A stretch of DNA of 64,000 nucleotides from Lepas anatifera. Its lineage: Eukaryota; Arthropoda; Thecostraca; Lepadidae. The position numbers and the translations under genes were made by a program. Every line of letters begins with the position of its first letter. Within the stretch, counting starts at the first letter, position 1. Positions 11,594 to 23,055 of the stretch are shown in pieces. The stretch spans positions 1 to 64,000 of the forward strand of contig JAOTON010002221.1 in NCBI GenBank assembly GCA_034440635.1. Direction: 5' to 3'. The notes below the pieces were generated by a model. That model searched no databases. It was given only the letters and a program-made list of their open reading frames with translations, and had not been told where the DNA came from.

Positions 11594-12440
11594 CATTTTT
11601 CCTTTAAGCAGCTTTTTTGCGTCTTTTCGATCTTCCGGATTACTTTTCTTGCAACGAAACAACGAAAGAAAAGAAGATGACCTCCAGCAAACAAACCTGG
11701 TCTACCAATACAAATGTACTATAGGAGATTGTAAGCTCCAGACCACAGCCTGCTACGTGGGTCACACTACCACAACTCTATCTCGCCGGCTAACAATGCA
11801 CCTGCAAACTGGTGGACCTGCCCTACACGCGAAGAATGAACACAGAACAAAAGTCACCAGAAAGGAGTTAGTAGAAAACACGACCATCCTCGCACGAGAA
11901 AACAACTATCGACACCTCAGAATTCTGGAAGCCGCATACATCCACCAGAAGATGCCGAGGCTTAACGACCAGATGGACCACAAGGGGATTATTACGATGT
12001 ATAATACTTAAGTGCGATTCTGTATGCTTCTGGGTTGTGGGGCTTAGGGCATTTTGTCGTTGTAATTAAACGATAATTTGTTTGCATCTGAAGCTGCAAC
12101 TTGGAGGTTAGATAGGATTAATGTCACGCTAGTTTTATTCAAACGTGTCTTATATTTTCCTTTCCAATAATTTTCAGCCATCGAATCAACCGCACTCATA
12201 AAAATGAATAGGTGAAAATATTAATTTAGAATTTTACTGACTATAAGAAGTGTTTTAATTTTTATGCTTATAATGTATTTGATATAAATAGCCTGCGGAT
12301 GATGCTGTGATAGCATGGAAACGTCGCATTGCAATAATATAAATGACATTAGGAGACCTTCTCTTTAGAACTGAAATCGACGCAAGAAAAGTAACCCGGA
12401 AGATCGAAAAGACGCAAAAAAGCTTATTAAAAGAAAATAT
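11594..12440 (+). mobile_element. Penelope-like element fragment between inverted repeats
   Basis: An endonuclease-domain ORF (11649-12011) is bracketed by inverted copies of a ~60-bp sequence. The left arm (about 11594-11652) holds 'gcgtcttttcgatcttccgg'; the right arm (about 12381-12440) holds its reverse complement 'ccggaagatcgaaaagacgc', with matching extensions on both sides. (TA)n tracts lie just outside both arms. Between ORF and right arm, 12292-12320 forms a small hairpin (ATGCT-loop-AGCAT) followed by GAAAC, reminiscent of the hammerhead-type ends known from Penelope-like elements. No reverse transcriptase is present, so this is a 5'-truncated or rearranged copy. Confidence 0.8.
11649..12011 (+). 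pseudogene. GIY-YIG endonuclease domain of a Penelope-like retroelement (partial)
   Basis: An open frame of 120 codons ending in TAA. The recognisable order is LVYQYKC (the first 'xIY'-type strand) with a Cys cluster (C..IGDC, then a further Cys), then [14 protein letters not shown] (the YIG-equivalent YVG and the conserved Arg), then [16 protein letters not shown] (the conserved Glu and the lysine/proline/asparagine ending typical of GIY-YIG nucleases). In Penelope-like elements this domain sits at the C-terminus behind a telomerase-related reverse transcriptase and nicks target DNA. The reverse transcriptase is missing here, so the piece is unlikely to act alone. The frame itself is intact. 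Confidence 0.85.
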
Positions 12441-12490
12441 GCCGTCATACATAACAAAACATGGCTAAAGGAAAATATTCTGCCAGCATA

Positions 12491-12561
<71 letters not shown>

Positions 12562-13885
12562 TAGAATAAGTGGTGCTCCCTCCCATCTAATCCATATAGG
12601 AGTGGAACCTTTGACCGTCTGCATCTCTTTTTTGTACCCACTCTCAACTACATCTCCCTGTACTTTCAGCGCGTTGACTTGCATTAATCTCAATTTCTGT
12701 CCAACGCTAAGTTCATATAAGCATCTTTATCCAAACAGCAATGTACACTGTTAATCTTCTGCAATCAAAACTGCAAAAAATTATCGAAATCAGATGTAAT
12801 GCTGGACCCGGTAAGAAACCTCTAAGGTAAGAAACCTCTAAGTAATGAACCCGACAACAATTCTCTAGTTCAATCTTACTGTGGAACCCGATTCTGAGCC
12901 TCTTATCGCAGTGAACTCAGTATGTGCTCGTTTTATCTGCTCGTCTTCGACCATCGTTCCTATCATATTGTGCATGGTACAAGGTAAATACAAAATAAAA
13001 GAAAGTCCAAAAACGTTGAGTCAATAAGTTGAGTTGTAGCCACCCCGCCGGAACCGGGTAACCGCGCCGCTACCCAATTTCCTCCCCTACATAATTCTCC
13101 TGAGAGGAAACCGGGCTAATCCCGATACTATCAGGTCCTAGCGGGTCCCGGCCCTTCCCTGATAGGGTTGGCGAGGGATATATCCATTCAACATCCTCTA
13201 TCGTTCGTCCATTCGTGCTTCTTGGGTATAAGCGCCAACATCTAATACATTTTAAGATGAGCTTTATGTCCCCTTTCTGACACTAACCCATTTCCTAGTG
13301 GTTTGTCGCCACCTCTAGGCCTTAGGACTGAGAGCGTCATCCCCCAGTAGGTACATACGTTATCATCATTATTGTTTGTTCGTTTGTTCGTCCGTCAATA
13401 AAGTGTCAGTGTCAATAACAATACAATTTGAACCAATGGGGAAGTCCCAGAGGAGTCGTAGCCATCGAACACATCCTGTAAGCCAAAATGGAATACTGTG
13501 GCGCATCATCATCGCCATCAGCTTCAACATCTCTTACTCCCTCCGGCGAAGTTTTAGCTCACTTCTACCATTGTCCTGGGTCGTAACTTTTCTTGTGACC
13601 ATCCAACATACACCATGTGCCGGCTCATGAAGTCCTAAAATACAGGTAAAAAATTCATAAGCTTTTGACATAAGCCGGTGAAAAGAAGTCCTGAACGACG
13701 AAACAAAGAACACGAGACAGCATGATGTTTTTGTGCAATATAGTTCAAATGCATAGCGTAGTCGTACCTTTGATAAGACAAGATATGAACAAAAAGTGTC
13801 GGTCAGACGCTGTAGGGACCGTCCTCTTCGCTCAAGATAGGTGCTTTGAGCATCCTTGCGCTAAAATAATGATTTAAAGTAGGAT
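12441..13885. other. (TA)n tract and gene-free DNA
   Basis: A (TA)n microsatellite occupies 12497-12559. A short direct repeat 'ggtaagaaacctctaa' occurs twice near 12810-12841. No gene is supported. Confidence 0.6.
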
Positions 13886-14105
13886 GAGCTGCTGGGCCGG
13901 GTGGCCTAGTAGCTTGATTGCCCGTATTCAGATCGGATAGCATGGATTAACGTGGGCCAGAAACCGGCAGGAAACCGCTTTCCATGTCCGATCTGACCCG
14001 GTGGAGAGGATCCTTAAACACCCACACCAATACTCCCTGTATAATTGGGCAAGCTGCCCGTTGGGAGTGGCCCTAGTAAAGCAAAATAAATAAATAAAAT
14101 AAATA
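13886..14105 (+). repeat. SINE-like repeat with A/T-rich tail
   Basis: The segment starts 'gggccgggtggcctagtagc', which resembles a tRNA-like A box. It has an internal hairpin ('cagatcgga' near 13929 against 'tccgatctg' near 13988) and ends with an (AAAT)n-type tail at about 14080-14105. Head, body and simple-sequence tail in this order suggest a SINE on the plus strand. The B box is not clear. Confidence 0.5.
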
Positions 14106-16186
14106 AAGTAGAATAGCGTGAAGTATATTGTTATGAAAATATATGAGTGCAATGTTCGTAGCTTGCCACGTCTCTTCCTTTTTCCTACGACACGGCAAGT
14201 ATGGACATTGGAATCCCAAGGACACGGCATTTTGCTTCCAAAGTGTTAATAAATATTTACTTATTTTGCGAGCGTGATGGTGTCTAACAGGTATCAGGAC
14301 AAAAAGGAATGTTCCATAAGAGCTTCATTATTTCACCCCCTTCTCGCAATATCCAATTGCTGCAAAAATCGCCCATAAACGGTAATATAACTTGTTGAAG
14401 CTGTCAGAATTCTGAAACATTTGAAACAGGGAAGCATCTTGACAGGCTTGTTTTGTAAAAAAAACCATAAATTGTAGGACAATGATATACATTTAACTTG
14501 GTTTTATTTTTCTGGCAGAAGACAGTACATCCCGAATGCTGACGCTTCTGGAGGGGAGCTACAATCCAGTTCCTTCCGTTGATTTCGGATGTAAGGAGAA
14601 CATAAATCTTCCGAGCTGTCCTCCGGACGATCCCAGACAAGTAGTACAAGGCGGGCAGCCTCATACATCGGCAAGGTTAGTTCCGTTCTTATTGCTTGAG
14701 GGATTGTTGGTATGTCACCCGATAGATGTACTGTGGTGATAGCCATCAGTGTTCTGGTTTTATTCTCCCTCGCTTCCATGGTGCGATCCTAAAGCTAGAT
14801 AAGCATGATCCTGTTTACTCCAGGCACTCGAATTTTTCTTTAGTCTGAACATTATCATACCAAAGGTGAGGCATCTGCATTAGCGTATTATCATTGTGTT
14901 CTAGCCTTATATCATCTTGAACATACTCATGAACATAAACACAAAAATGTAGCATAAGTAAAAAAATACTTCACGAGTGTGAATTTGACAATAATTTGGG
15001 ACCTAAAGTCTTTATTTTTATTCAATTGGAAAATGAAACTTTTGATGACTGACTAGAAAAACAAAAAACATTTTCTATTCATTTTTTATGTGAGCTGTCC
15101 CATTTTTTAGTTTATGTATTGTTACTAAGCATATGTCTACCTTCATCGTAACAGTCTGTAATGGTCTGGGAAAACCAGCATTTTGGTCGCTTGGTATTAG
15201 AACATTACGCTTTAAATTGTCTGGATCCTGAGTGCGATACATCTCCAGAGTAATACATGCAACGCCCTCCATCTCTCTTCCTCTCTTGTTTCCTCATGTC
15301 CTGCATTTGCCTTGAGCCCAGCACTGCACCTATGAGTATGCAAACACAGCTGCTACATGCCCGAGTACCCGATAATTTTTTATAGTTTCCGTATCGAGCA
15401 CGCTCCAACACCACACCATTTCATGCAGGTCAGGATCACTGGTTTCAATCGTGTTCGCACTTCAAATCAAGACGGAGAATTTGCCATTTCTTTTTCTAAA
15501 ACGTGATTAGGTGTGGGTCTACTAAGGAAATAGTTATAGTCGATGGTTTCTGCAATTAAGCGGTATAACGCACACCTGTTCTCCTTCCAAGATATAAAAG
15601 TATTGAAATAAAATAAGTTGGGTCTATTTGGCCTCCCAGTAACTGGCTAAGGTACAGGGTATGTCGGTGTTTCAGGGCGCTTCAGCGACTTTGCAATGTT
15701 GCTAGCTGAGGTGCTCTCAGAGCAGTGCATGAAGGCAGGTGTAAGAGGGCTGCCAGCTTTTTGACACTAACACATAAACCAAACCACACGCGCCTTGCAC
15801 GCTGATTCGCACGGCCCAGCTGATTGTGCGCTCTGCAGGCATGGTTCCACATTTAACAGGCTGGTCGTTCACGCAGCTTGCGCTCAGGTCCAGGGAGCAG
15901 CACTGGCGCACTGGCAGCACCAGAACCCCATCACGAGAGTACCGGGCCCCGGGCCAGGTCACGACGTCACGTGGCAGCCGGGCAGCCTCTGCCCAGCACC
16001 CGCACTGTCCCAGCCCTGCGGCACAGCAGCGTCTCTCCCAGCGGAAGGTCCCGTCATCCACGGCGCGGGGATCCCGCAGTCAGGCGTTTCTCAGCACGGG
16101 TTCACAGTGCGTCTCTTGCTCATACTGGTGCTGCTGCTCTGAGCTGGAAGTTGGGGCTCAGGACCAAAGAGGACAACCGCCCCGAG
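14106..16186. other. Intergenic; GC-rich upstream of the 16.2-kb gene
   Basis: 14106-15780 shows nothing recognisable. 15790-16186 is GC- and CpG-rich and carries long overlapping frames on both strands without a convincing ATG. It most likely represents promoter or 5' untranslated sequence of the 16187-16585 gene. An acceptor-like CTCAG at 16156-16160 could begin the coding exon. Confidence 0.4.
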
Positions 16187-16585
16187 ATGGCCATACAACG
16201 CGAGAGAAGCTGGCCAGAGGAGCAGCTGGAAGCGCCACAAACCATGCCGAGCCCACAGAGGAGTGTCCGTCAGGGTGACGACAACCCGCCGGCGGTGCAG
16301 TATCTGCAGCTGGTCGTCAGCTGGCTGGTGCCCATCGTCTTCATCCTGCCGTGGGTGGTGGTGTTCTTCTTCCCCCAGCTGCTGCCGGCGTCTGAACCAT
16401 CCGCCGAGGACCCGTTCCTGATGTCTCAGCAGCAGCTCACAGAGTTCGACGATCCCTCCAGGAAGCGCGCCTGGCGAGAAGCCATTGCCAAAATCAAGTG
16501 GCGCAAGCCGGAGAGGGACCGTTTTTTGGCGAGGCAAAAATGGAGAGCAAAGCATCTGTCCAGTGACGGGGCGGCCGGCCATTAG
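16187..16585 (+). CDS. Small single-pass membrane protein, unknown function
   Basis: 132 codons from ATG 16187 to TAG 16583-16585. The frame is open for about 100 codons upstream, but this is its first ATG. Residues 1-35 are hydrophilic. About residues 37-65 are strongly hydrophobic (VVSWLVPIVFILPWVVVFFF), a single membrane span with inner prolines. The remainder is charged: an acidic patch (residues 70-90) and then a basic Arg/Lys/Trp-rich stretch (KIKWRKPERDRFLARQKWR). There is no cleavable signal peptide. The basic C-terminal side would favour a cytoplasmic tail. I cannot assign a family. It could be a single-exon gene or the last exon of a longer one. Confidence 0.55.
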   Translation: MAIQRERSWPEEQLEAPQTMPSPQRSVRQGDDNPPAVQYLQLVVSWLVPIVFILPWVVVFFFPQLLPASEPSAEDPFLMSQQQLTEFDDPSRKRAWREAIAKIKWRKPERDRFLARQKWRAKHLSSDGAAGH

Positions 16586-19066
16586 GAGCGGCCGTGTCGT
16601 GGCGACGCGCCGTTAGTGGGGCGTCGACAAAACGTCTTTTGGACGTAATTGACTGTAATAACTTAATGGTTGAGATCGGGCATTAGGTTAAAAAAGGATT
16701 CCGTTGCCTCCGAAAGGCCCGTTCGGAGAAATCTGAGTGTCTCATGTCCGCAATTGACTGTAACGCTATTTTTACGAGCGATACGATGCTGTATTATGAT
16801 CTACGATTGTATGTACATATATAGACTTGCCGTTCTCAGGAATATGCGTGGTTTCAACCCGTGATGTATTATGTCAACACTTACTCTATTAAATAATTGC
16901 GTTTTGGATGCAAATCGTGTCGGCATGAAACATAACCATGATGTTAGAACGTAAGGTTAGCCATCTAGGCCTGGGAACTAAAGCTTGTTTTTGCTTGAGA
17001 CTGTGGATATTTATTGTCATGAGGAAATGTAAAATTTCCTAGAACAAAGCTGAATGGTCACCAAAAACAAATGGAGCACTGACTGAAATCTGAATGAATA
17101 TTACGGTGATTCGAAAGATATTTACGAAACATTTATTGTTGAAATCGAGTTCTGTATGCTTGTAATACGATGAGTAACGTGAAATGAGTACCGTATGATC
17201 TTAGTTCATGTGTCTGCAAAAACAAGGAAGTTATAAGTGTTGTCATCTAACAGTGCGTCGATTAAAAATATGTAACCACTGCATGTATCCATGCCTTCAG
17301 ATCTCCAAAGCAGCAAGAAGTCCAGGACAGCAATGTTCCAGCGCCCAGACAAAAATGGCTGAAGTGACATTGAAGAGGTCAATAGACGACTGATGTACCT
17401 ATTTTTCTGAAATGGTAGTGTATACACGACACATTGTTAGGAATAGAGGAGTTTTCACTGTCTGAATCGATGACGTTGTATTGACCTGTTTTATGTTTTA
17501 CTTGAAATCAAAATGAAATTATGTTTCGCTGAAAAATAGGTAGAGTCAACCTACAATAGATATGGAACACGAAGGGCCTTGTGTTCTTTGTCCTTGTGAT
17601 CAACCTGTTGTAACCGGTTTTGAGGGAAACCATATATGACTGATGTGATCTTTAATGTGTCTCCAGGGGAAAATAACTAGGCTCACAAGTACAAGAGTTA
17701 TGTTCCGTTTCGAATTCCTCAATATTTGTCTCATACCGATGCTGCGCATGCCCAAGTCTGAAACGTCCGAGAAAGCTGATCTGTTATCACCCCTCCAGGG
17801 GTGCGACAGATCAATGTTCACGACTGAAAGCATGAGTGCCAGCTCGGCCCGGGCAGTCACTGGGTCATTTTCCACACTGCGTCGTCACACCCCACTTTGC
17901 GCTCTTCATTTCACCGAGCACGGTTTGCTGGCGATGCCGGCGCGCGCTCGGCCGGTGCCTGTGCACTGGGCCGGGAGGTCCCGCCGGCACTGGACGCGAG
18001 AGGTTAACGAGACCCTCGTGTTTTCTATTTAGAGTAACTTTTGTAGTTGGTTGGGTCCGATACCCAGCGCTTTTTTAAATGAAATTTGGCTTACAATGGA
18101 AATAATATCGCCCCTTGTGCATCATCACAGAAATAGAATGTGTTTCAATTCACTTTCCCCGTTAGGGGGAGCAGATACGATTATTTTTCAGTTTTGGAAT
18201 TGGCCAACAAGCGCGTTCGATCACAAGCAGTTCCAATCAAGGCCCGCGCTGCGGCGCCGCAGGGCGATAACGGGCTTCCATGGCCGGCGAGGAGAGCGCC
18301 CCAGGACAGTGACGAGGCCTTCTGCCGGCTGTCATCGCCATCAGGCACATGCCGGACAAACTGCCGCAGGGCCAGGGTCAAACGCGGAGGCTCGCTCCAT
18401 CCCATAGCTGGCTGAGCGTTGCTAGCCAGTCATCCACCGTTATCGTTTTCATGGCACGTCAGACAGGTCGATAAATGGTGTTGCAATGTTAGTGGGTCAA
18501 GACAAATGTATGTGATATCACTTCTGTGTGTATGAAAGCCTTTACTTAAAAGACTGTGTTGGAGCATGCTTGTTCTTAGTGTGTCTCTTTATAATTGAGA
18601 AGGTATTCACGTGCAACCAACGAGGAAAGGAGAGTTGTGGATGTGTCTTGCCATGTATGTTAGTAATAAAGCAATGACTAAACGATAATTACCAACTTTA
18701 AATGCGCCGGAAGAACGTAAAGCGTGCAAAATCACTAGTAATATATTGGTGACTGGTTTCACACAACTGAATATGTTCCACGTCCAAATGCGTGGTATAC
18801 TCCAATCTTCGAGGACAACAAATAACGTTTTTCTGTGTTCCAAGAAACGACATTTAAATCAAGGCTTTACAAAGGCTTGATTCTACCACTACCACTACCA
18901 GTGAATACCAAAACTCATTACAGGTAAACGAATAAACAACTAAACATTATATTACCCAACTCTAAATCTTAGTTTATTGCTGGTTTTAATGGGTGGCTCA
19001 TTGAGCTGTTTTGATATTTTTCCTGTAAAACGTATTTTTACATTAAATACCTTTACCGGCAGGGAT

Positions 19067-19110
<44 letters not shown>

Positions 19111-19734
19111 CCAAGTCTTCAATTGGAGGTAGGTAAATTTCAACCTGTTTATAAAACCCTTCGAAACATCAACCGTATATTACACTATCCACCTTTCAGA
19201 AGCCCAGTATGCGATAAAGCAACAACCTGCCTACTTCACACTTATTTAAGAAATCAGTATCCTCTGTTCCGGTGGTGAAGGGAATGTGGTACCTCACAGA
19301 TGGGATCTAAACTGAGATGGTTGTCCTATCACGCTTGCTGGAAAATGACTCGGGTGAACTTTCGTTCTACCAAAAACTCACTGTTTGCTCAGAAAAGCGA
19401 CTTAGATCGTAATTCTGCAAGTCGTAATTCAGATCATAATTCCCCACGAAGTCCCACTTTGCATTAAAAGGACGCACAACCGGCAGAACTGAATGGAAAC
19501 AGGCAGTAGAGTATCCCCGGGGAATAGCTGACTTTGGTTCTAGACACGCTTACTTCTCCATAAGGAGTGAGTGCTGGTTCAAACGAAAGAAGAACCCAAG
19601 TGGTTTTCAGGTGCTATGTTATACTAATACCTCACTACAAACCCGTCAGAGGTGCTACATTCTCTTGACGCCAAGGGGTGCAACGCGGCTCTGGAGGTCA
19701 GTTTCAGCAGCGGCAGTCGGGCGAGGGCTTCCCG
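16586..19734. other. Intergenic, with GC patches and a (TA)n tract
   Basis: No gene is supported. Short GC- and CpG-rich patches occur at 17930-18010 and 18235-18390. A (TA)n microsatellite is at 19069-19109. The frames over the GC patches lack domain content. Confidence 0.45.
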
Positions 19735-22700
19735 CTAGCTCCGACTGAGTGAGTCCGTCTCCGAGCCCGACTCCGGCTCCGGCACCGGCTCGCTGAACGT
19801 GTTGTCCCGCGGCGTCAGCGCGATATCCAGACTGCGCGAGTTGAAGACGGTGACGTTGGTGCGCTGCTGCAGCGTGCGGTAGTACTTGCCGGCGAGCGTC
19901 TCGCACGCGGTGTCTCGCACCTCCTGCAGCTGCCGCTGCTTGGCCTGGGCCAGCACGCGCGGACAACTGGTGCGGGCGATGTACTCGGAGACGCGCCGTA
20001 TGGCCAACAGCTCCTGCATCTCCAGCAGCTTCTGCTGGTCGAAGTAGCGCCGTTCGTCGGCCACGTCACGGCGGTGCGCTGCCGACCGCAGGTCCGTCTG
20101 CAGGCTCTGTGTGTAGCGACTCTTCTCGTGGCGGGTCACCTGAGGGAGTGGAAAGTGCTGTGATATAAGAAGATTTAAGAGTGGGGCCGAAGTTATGGTT
20201 CTCTGTTTATGTTGATGCCTTAAATACAGTTAGCATCATTAACTTGCGCATTCAAAGTTATGTCCTTCCAGTCTTGTCGCACCCAAAATTACCGCAGAAC
20301 GATCGGGACACGGAGGAGCCTGATTCAAATTGGCCTTCATCTAATCAACCAGGCCATTTTATTTCGGGCGAGTTTATATCTAGTAAAGTGTCAAATAGGA
20401 ACATGCACAGTCAAGATATTTAAAACCTTTAAAAGTATCGGACTAGGCTCATGAAATATTGAATTAAACTTTCCGAAAAGTTGCTCACTTTTTAATGCGC
20501 TTATTCCACGATAAAAACAGTTCCTAAGCATACGCTAAATAAAATATATGGGGAAGACAGGAAAACAACATATTTTCACGAAAAATTTTTTAATCAAAAC
20601 TTTGAAAGAACCACCTCTTCAAGAAAGGTCATTGAACGAATGGTTTCTTCGGTTTGTGCCCACCAAGTATTAAACAATGTACTAAAAGACGAAAAGAATG
20701 ACATAAATTCAATACATCAGCTGTTATCAGCCTGCTTACCTGCATATCGTCGAGCATGATCTGGTCCGCACAGACAGGCTCAACGCCAATGCTGTTAACT
20801 TGTGCACGAAGCTCTTCACATACCTCCCCCTCCTTCAGGTCCAGGTAGTTCTCCACCAACGCCAACGTTACCTGGTCCTTCACATCAATGTCGGTTAGCT
20901 CCGGCACAAAGTGGCTAACCTCGCAGTTGATCTGCTTCAAGTGCTCTATGATACCGAATATCTTCGGCCTCATCTTTGCCACCATCTCGATGACGGCCAC
21001 AGGCTCCGGCGCGTCACTGAACGGCTCCAGCTGTTGCGTTGTGCCGCGCAGAGGGTGCTCCAGGTTGGTGACGATACCGTCATCGTCTCTCTCGCAGCCA
21101 AGCTCTTTTTCCTCTTGCCTCCACAAGGTCATTAGAAGCTGCACACATGTGCGCCCGGTAGGACTTCTCCAGCGAAGTACGAAGGCGGCTGCAGCTTGAC
21201 AGGTGTCGCACAGTCTCAGCAGGCAGCTGAGAGTCGGCAGTTTAAGCAGCACCGGACCAGGCCCGTCCAAGAGATCGAGCATAGTATCGACACCGCCGCG
21301 GAGCAGAAACTCTCCTTCGTTACTCGCACATCCAGAAATGCACGACCAGACAGCGTCCAGGGCGTTGATGATGACGGTATGGTACCGGGGGCCGAGACGG
21401 CACCTCTGCTGTGTCACCTTCAGGAGTGTCCAGAGTAGCGCCTCCACACCCCGGCTGCCAAAGAGCGACTTCCTATGTGGGTCCAAGTCACACAGGAAGG
21501 ATAGAATGGAGAGACATTCGCTGGCTAGCGAGACATATGTCATACACTGCGACCCATCAGCCAGGTCTAGCACGCGTGGATGCCGCAGGAACTTGGTTAG
21601 CATTGTCACGGCATCTTGATCCGCAAGGTCTCGCAGGAGTTCCAACTCACCACTGGCAGCCGCATTGTGCAGGGCCAGCATGCAGGCTTGCAAGTGATCC
21701 ACCGTCACAAGTGGAGAGGCCTTCAAGTAGCTTTCGAGGTAGAGCAACAGTCTGGTGCCAGCGCGGTAGGTGAGTGCCTGTTCAGGAAGACTGCCGATGA
21801 CAGCAGCCACGGCCTGCAGAGCCAGAAGCTGCAGCTCGCGGAACTGAGGCTCCGTCCAAGTCACCGCCGATGTGAAGTTGAAGGAAGGTCTTAAGTCGCG
21901 GGACACCAGCATTAGAAGTGAAAGCAGCACCTGATGATCCGCCAGCATCGAAACAGTTACCGTCGTCTTCAGCATCAGCGCCGGCAGCGCCAGCAGCAGC
22001 TTCTTCATCTCGAAGTCTTCGCTAGATGTCAACAATTGAAGATAGCTGAATGGGGACCGGTCTGACTTTAGTTCTGTATACACCGCGAGATGGAGGAGAT
22101 CAGAAGCCAGGCCCGTCTCCACCAGCGGAATCGGAGGACACTGGCGCGTCACATACACGGCCAGCGTCAGTATATCGTTGCGCAGCTGTCTGTTGACAAC
22201 AGACTGGACGGATTGTAGCTGGTGATGCAGAGCCGCCCTCAGGGTACCGATGCATGTGCGGCACGACAGCTGGCTCAGCATAGCCTCTTCTGGACCGTTC
22301 ACAACCATCTGGATCAGGATCTCGGCGGTGACAAAGAGCACATCATCCGTCCACAGCATTCGCTGCGCGATGACGTGAGGCAATGAGGACTCCACCATGT
22401 TGCGACAGCACCGTTCTGAACGGTAGCACAGCGCCAGCACCACCTTCAACATCTCCATGTAGAGTCCCTCCTCGTCTACTTCCCTCATGGTTTCCATTAG
22501 TGAGGTAGCTATGCTGCTCTCCTCCAGTGCCAGCAAGTATTCGTCACGGCCAAGCGCCTTGAAACGGAAAGCTTCCGCACAGAGTCGCTCCATCCGACCC
22601 GGAATGATGACTCCTAGGACCTGGCAGACAGCTAGACGTACTCGGGGCTGTTGGCACTCGCGTAGAAGGTGCCCAAGTACGTTTCCAGCCTCCACCACGA

Positions 22701-23055
22701 GGTGCCAGTCGTCTTCGCTGGTTGTCTCCCGTTCTTTCCATAGTGGCAGTCGGAACGTGGATAGAATCCTACAAATGAGTCCCAGATATGCCTCATTGTC
22801 TCGTGACTGTTGTAAAAGCTGCTCAAGAACGCCAAAGAGAGGAGGGAGTGCTCGAATAAGGAATCCCTGTTGAAACTCATCTAGCATTTCATTGGTGGCA
22901 TAGATGATACGGTCTGACATCCAGCTTGAAAATTCGTCGGTAAGAAGCGCCATCGCCTTGTATACGGAGTTTGGATTCCAGCCCTTTTTCTTGTTTGAAG
23001 AACAATCCCCTTCGACATTGCAGAGAAAAGCGTAGGAGTCTGGGCAAGTTGTCAT
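19735..23055 (-). CDS. CFAP69: Cilia- and flagella-associated protein 69 (CFAP69)
   Basis: Two coding exons on the minus strand. Exon 1 runs 23055-20740, ending CAG|GTAAGC. Exon 2 runs 20139-19735, preceded by CCCTCAG. The join is phase 0 and removes a 600-bp intron; together they give 906 residues, close to the roughly 940 of vertebrate CFAP69. Most of the protein is a chain of amphipathic helices of armadillo/HEAT type (residues ~30-700), rich in Leu and Cys. Near residue 740 is the motif LALVENYLDLKEGEVCEEL, followed in exon 2 by a long charged coiled-coil (residues ~775-870) and a Ser/acidic end. In vertebrates CFAP69 is an axonemal central-apparatus protein needed for sperm flagella and also acts in olfactory cilia. 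Identification is by fold and motif recognition, not alignment. The very long first exon is unusual and could reflect retention of few introns. Confidence 0.78.

Noticed and set aside
15717..16582. Long overlapping frames on both strands upstream of and antisense to the 16.2-kb gene
   Set aside because: They follow from high GC content; no domain, no good start, and the plus-strand frame with the hydrophobic helix is better.
20629..20739. Extension of the CFAP69 long frame past 20740
   Set aside because: The CAG|GTAAGC donor and the phase-matched exon at 20139 show this is intron read-through.
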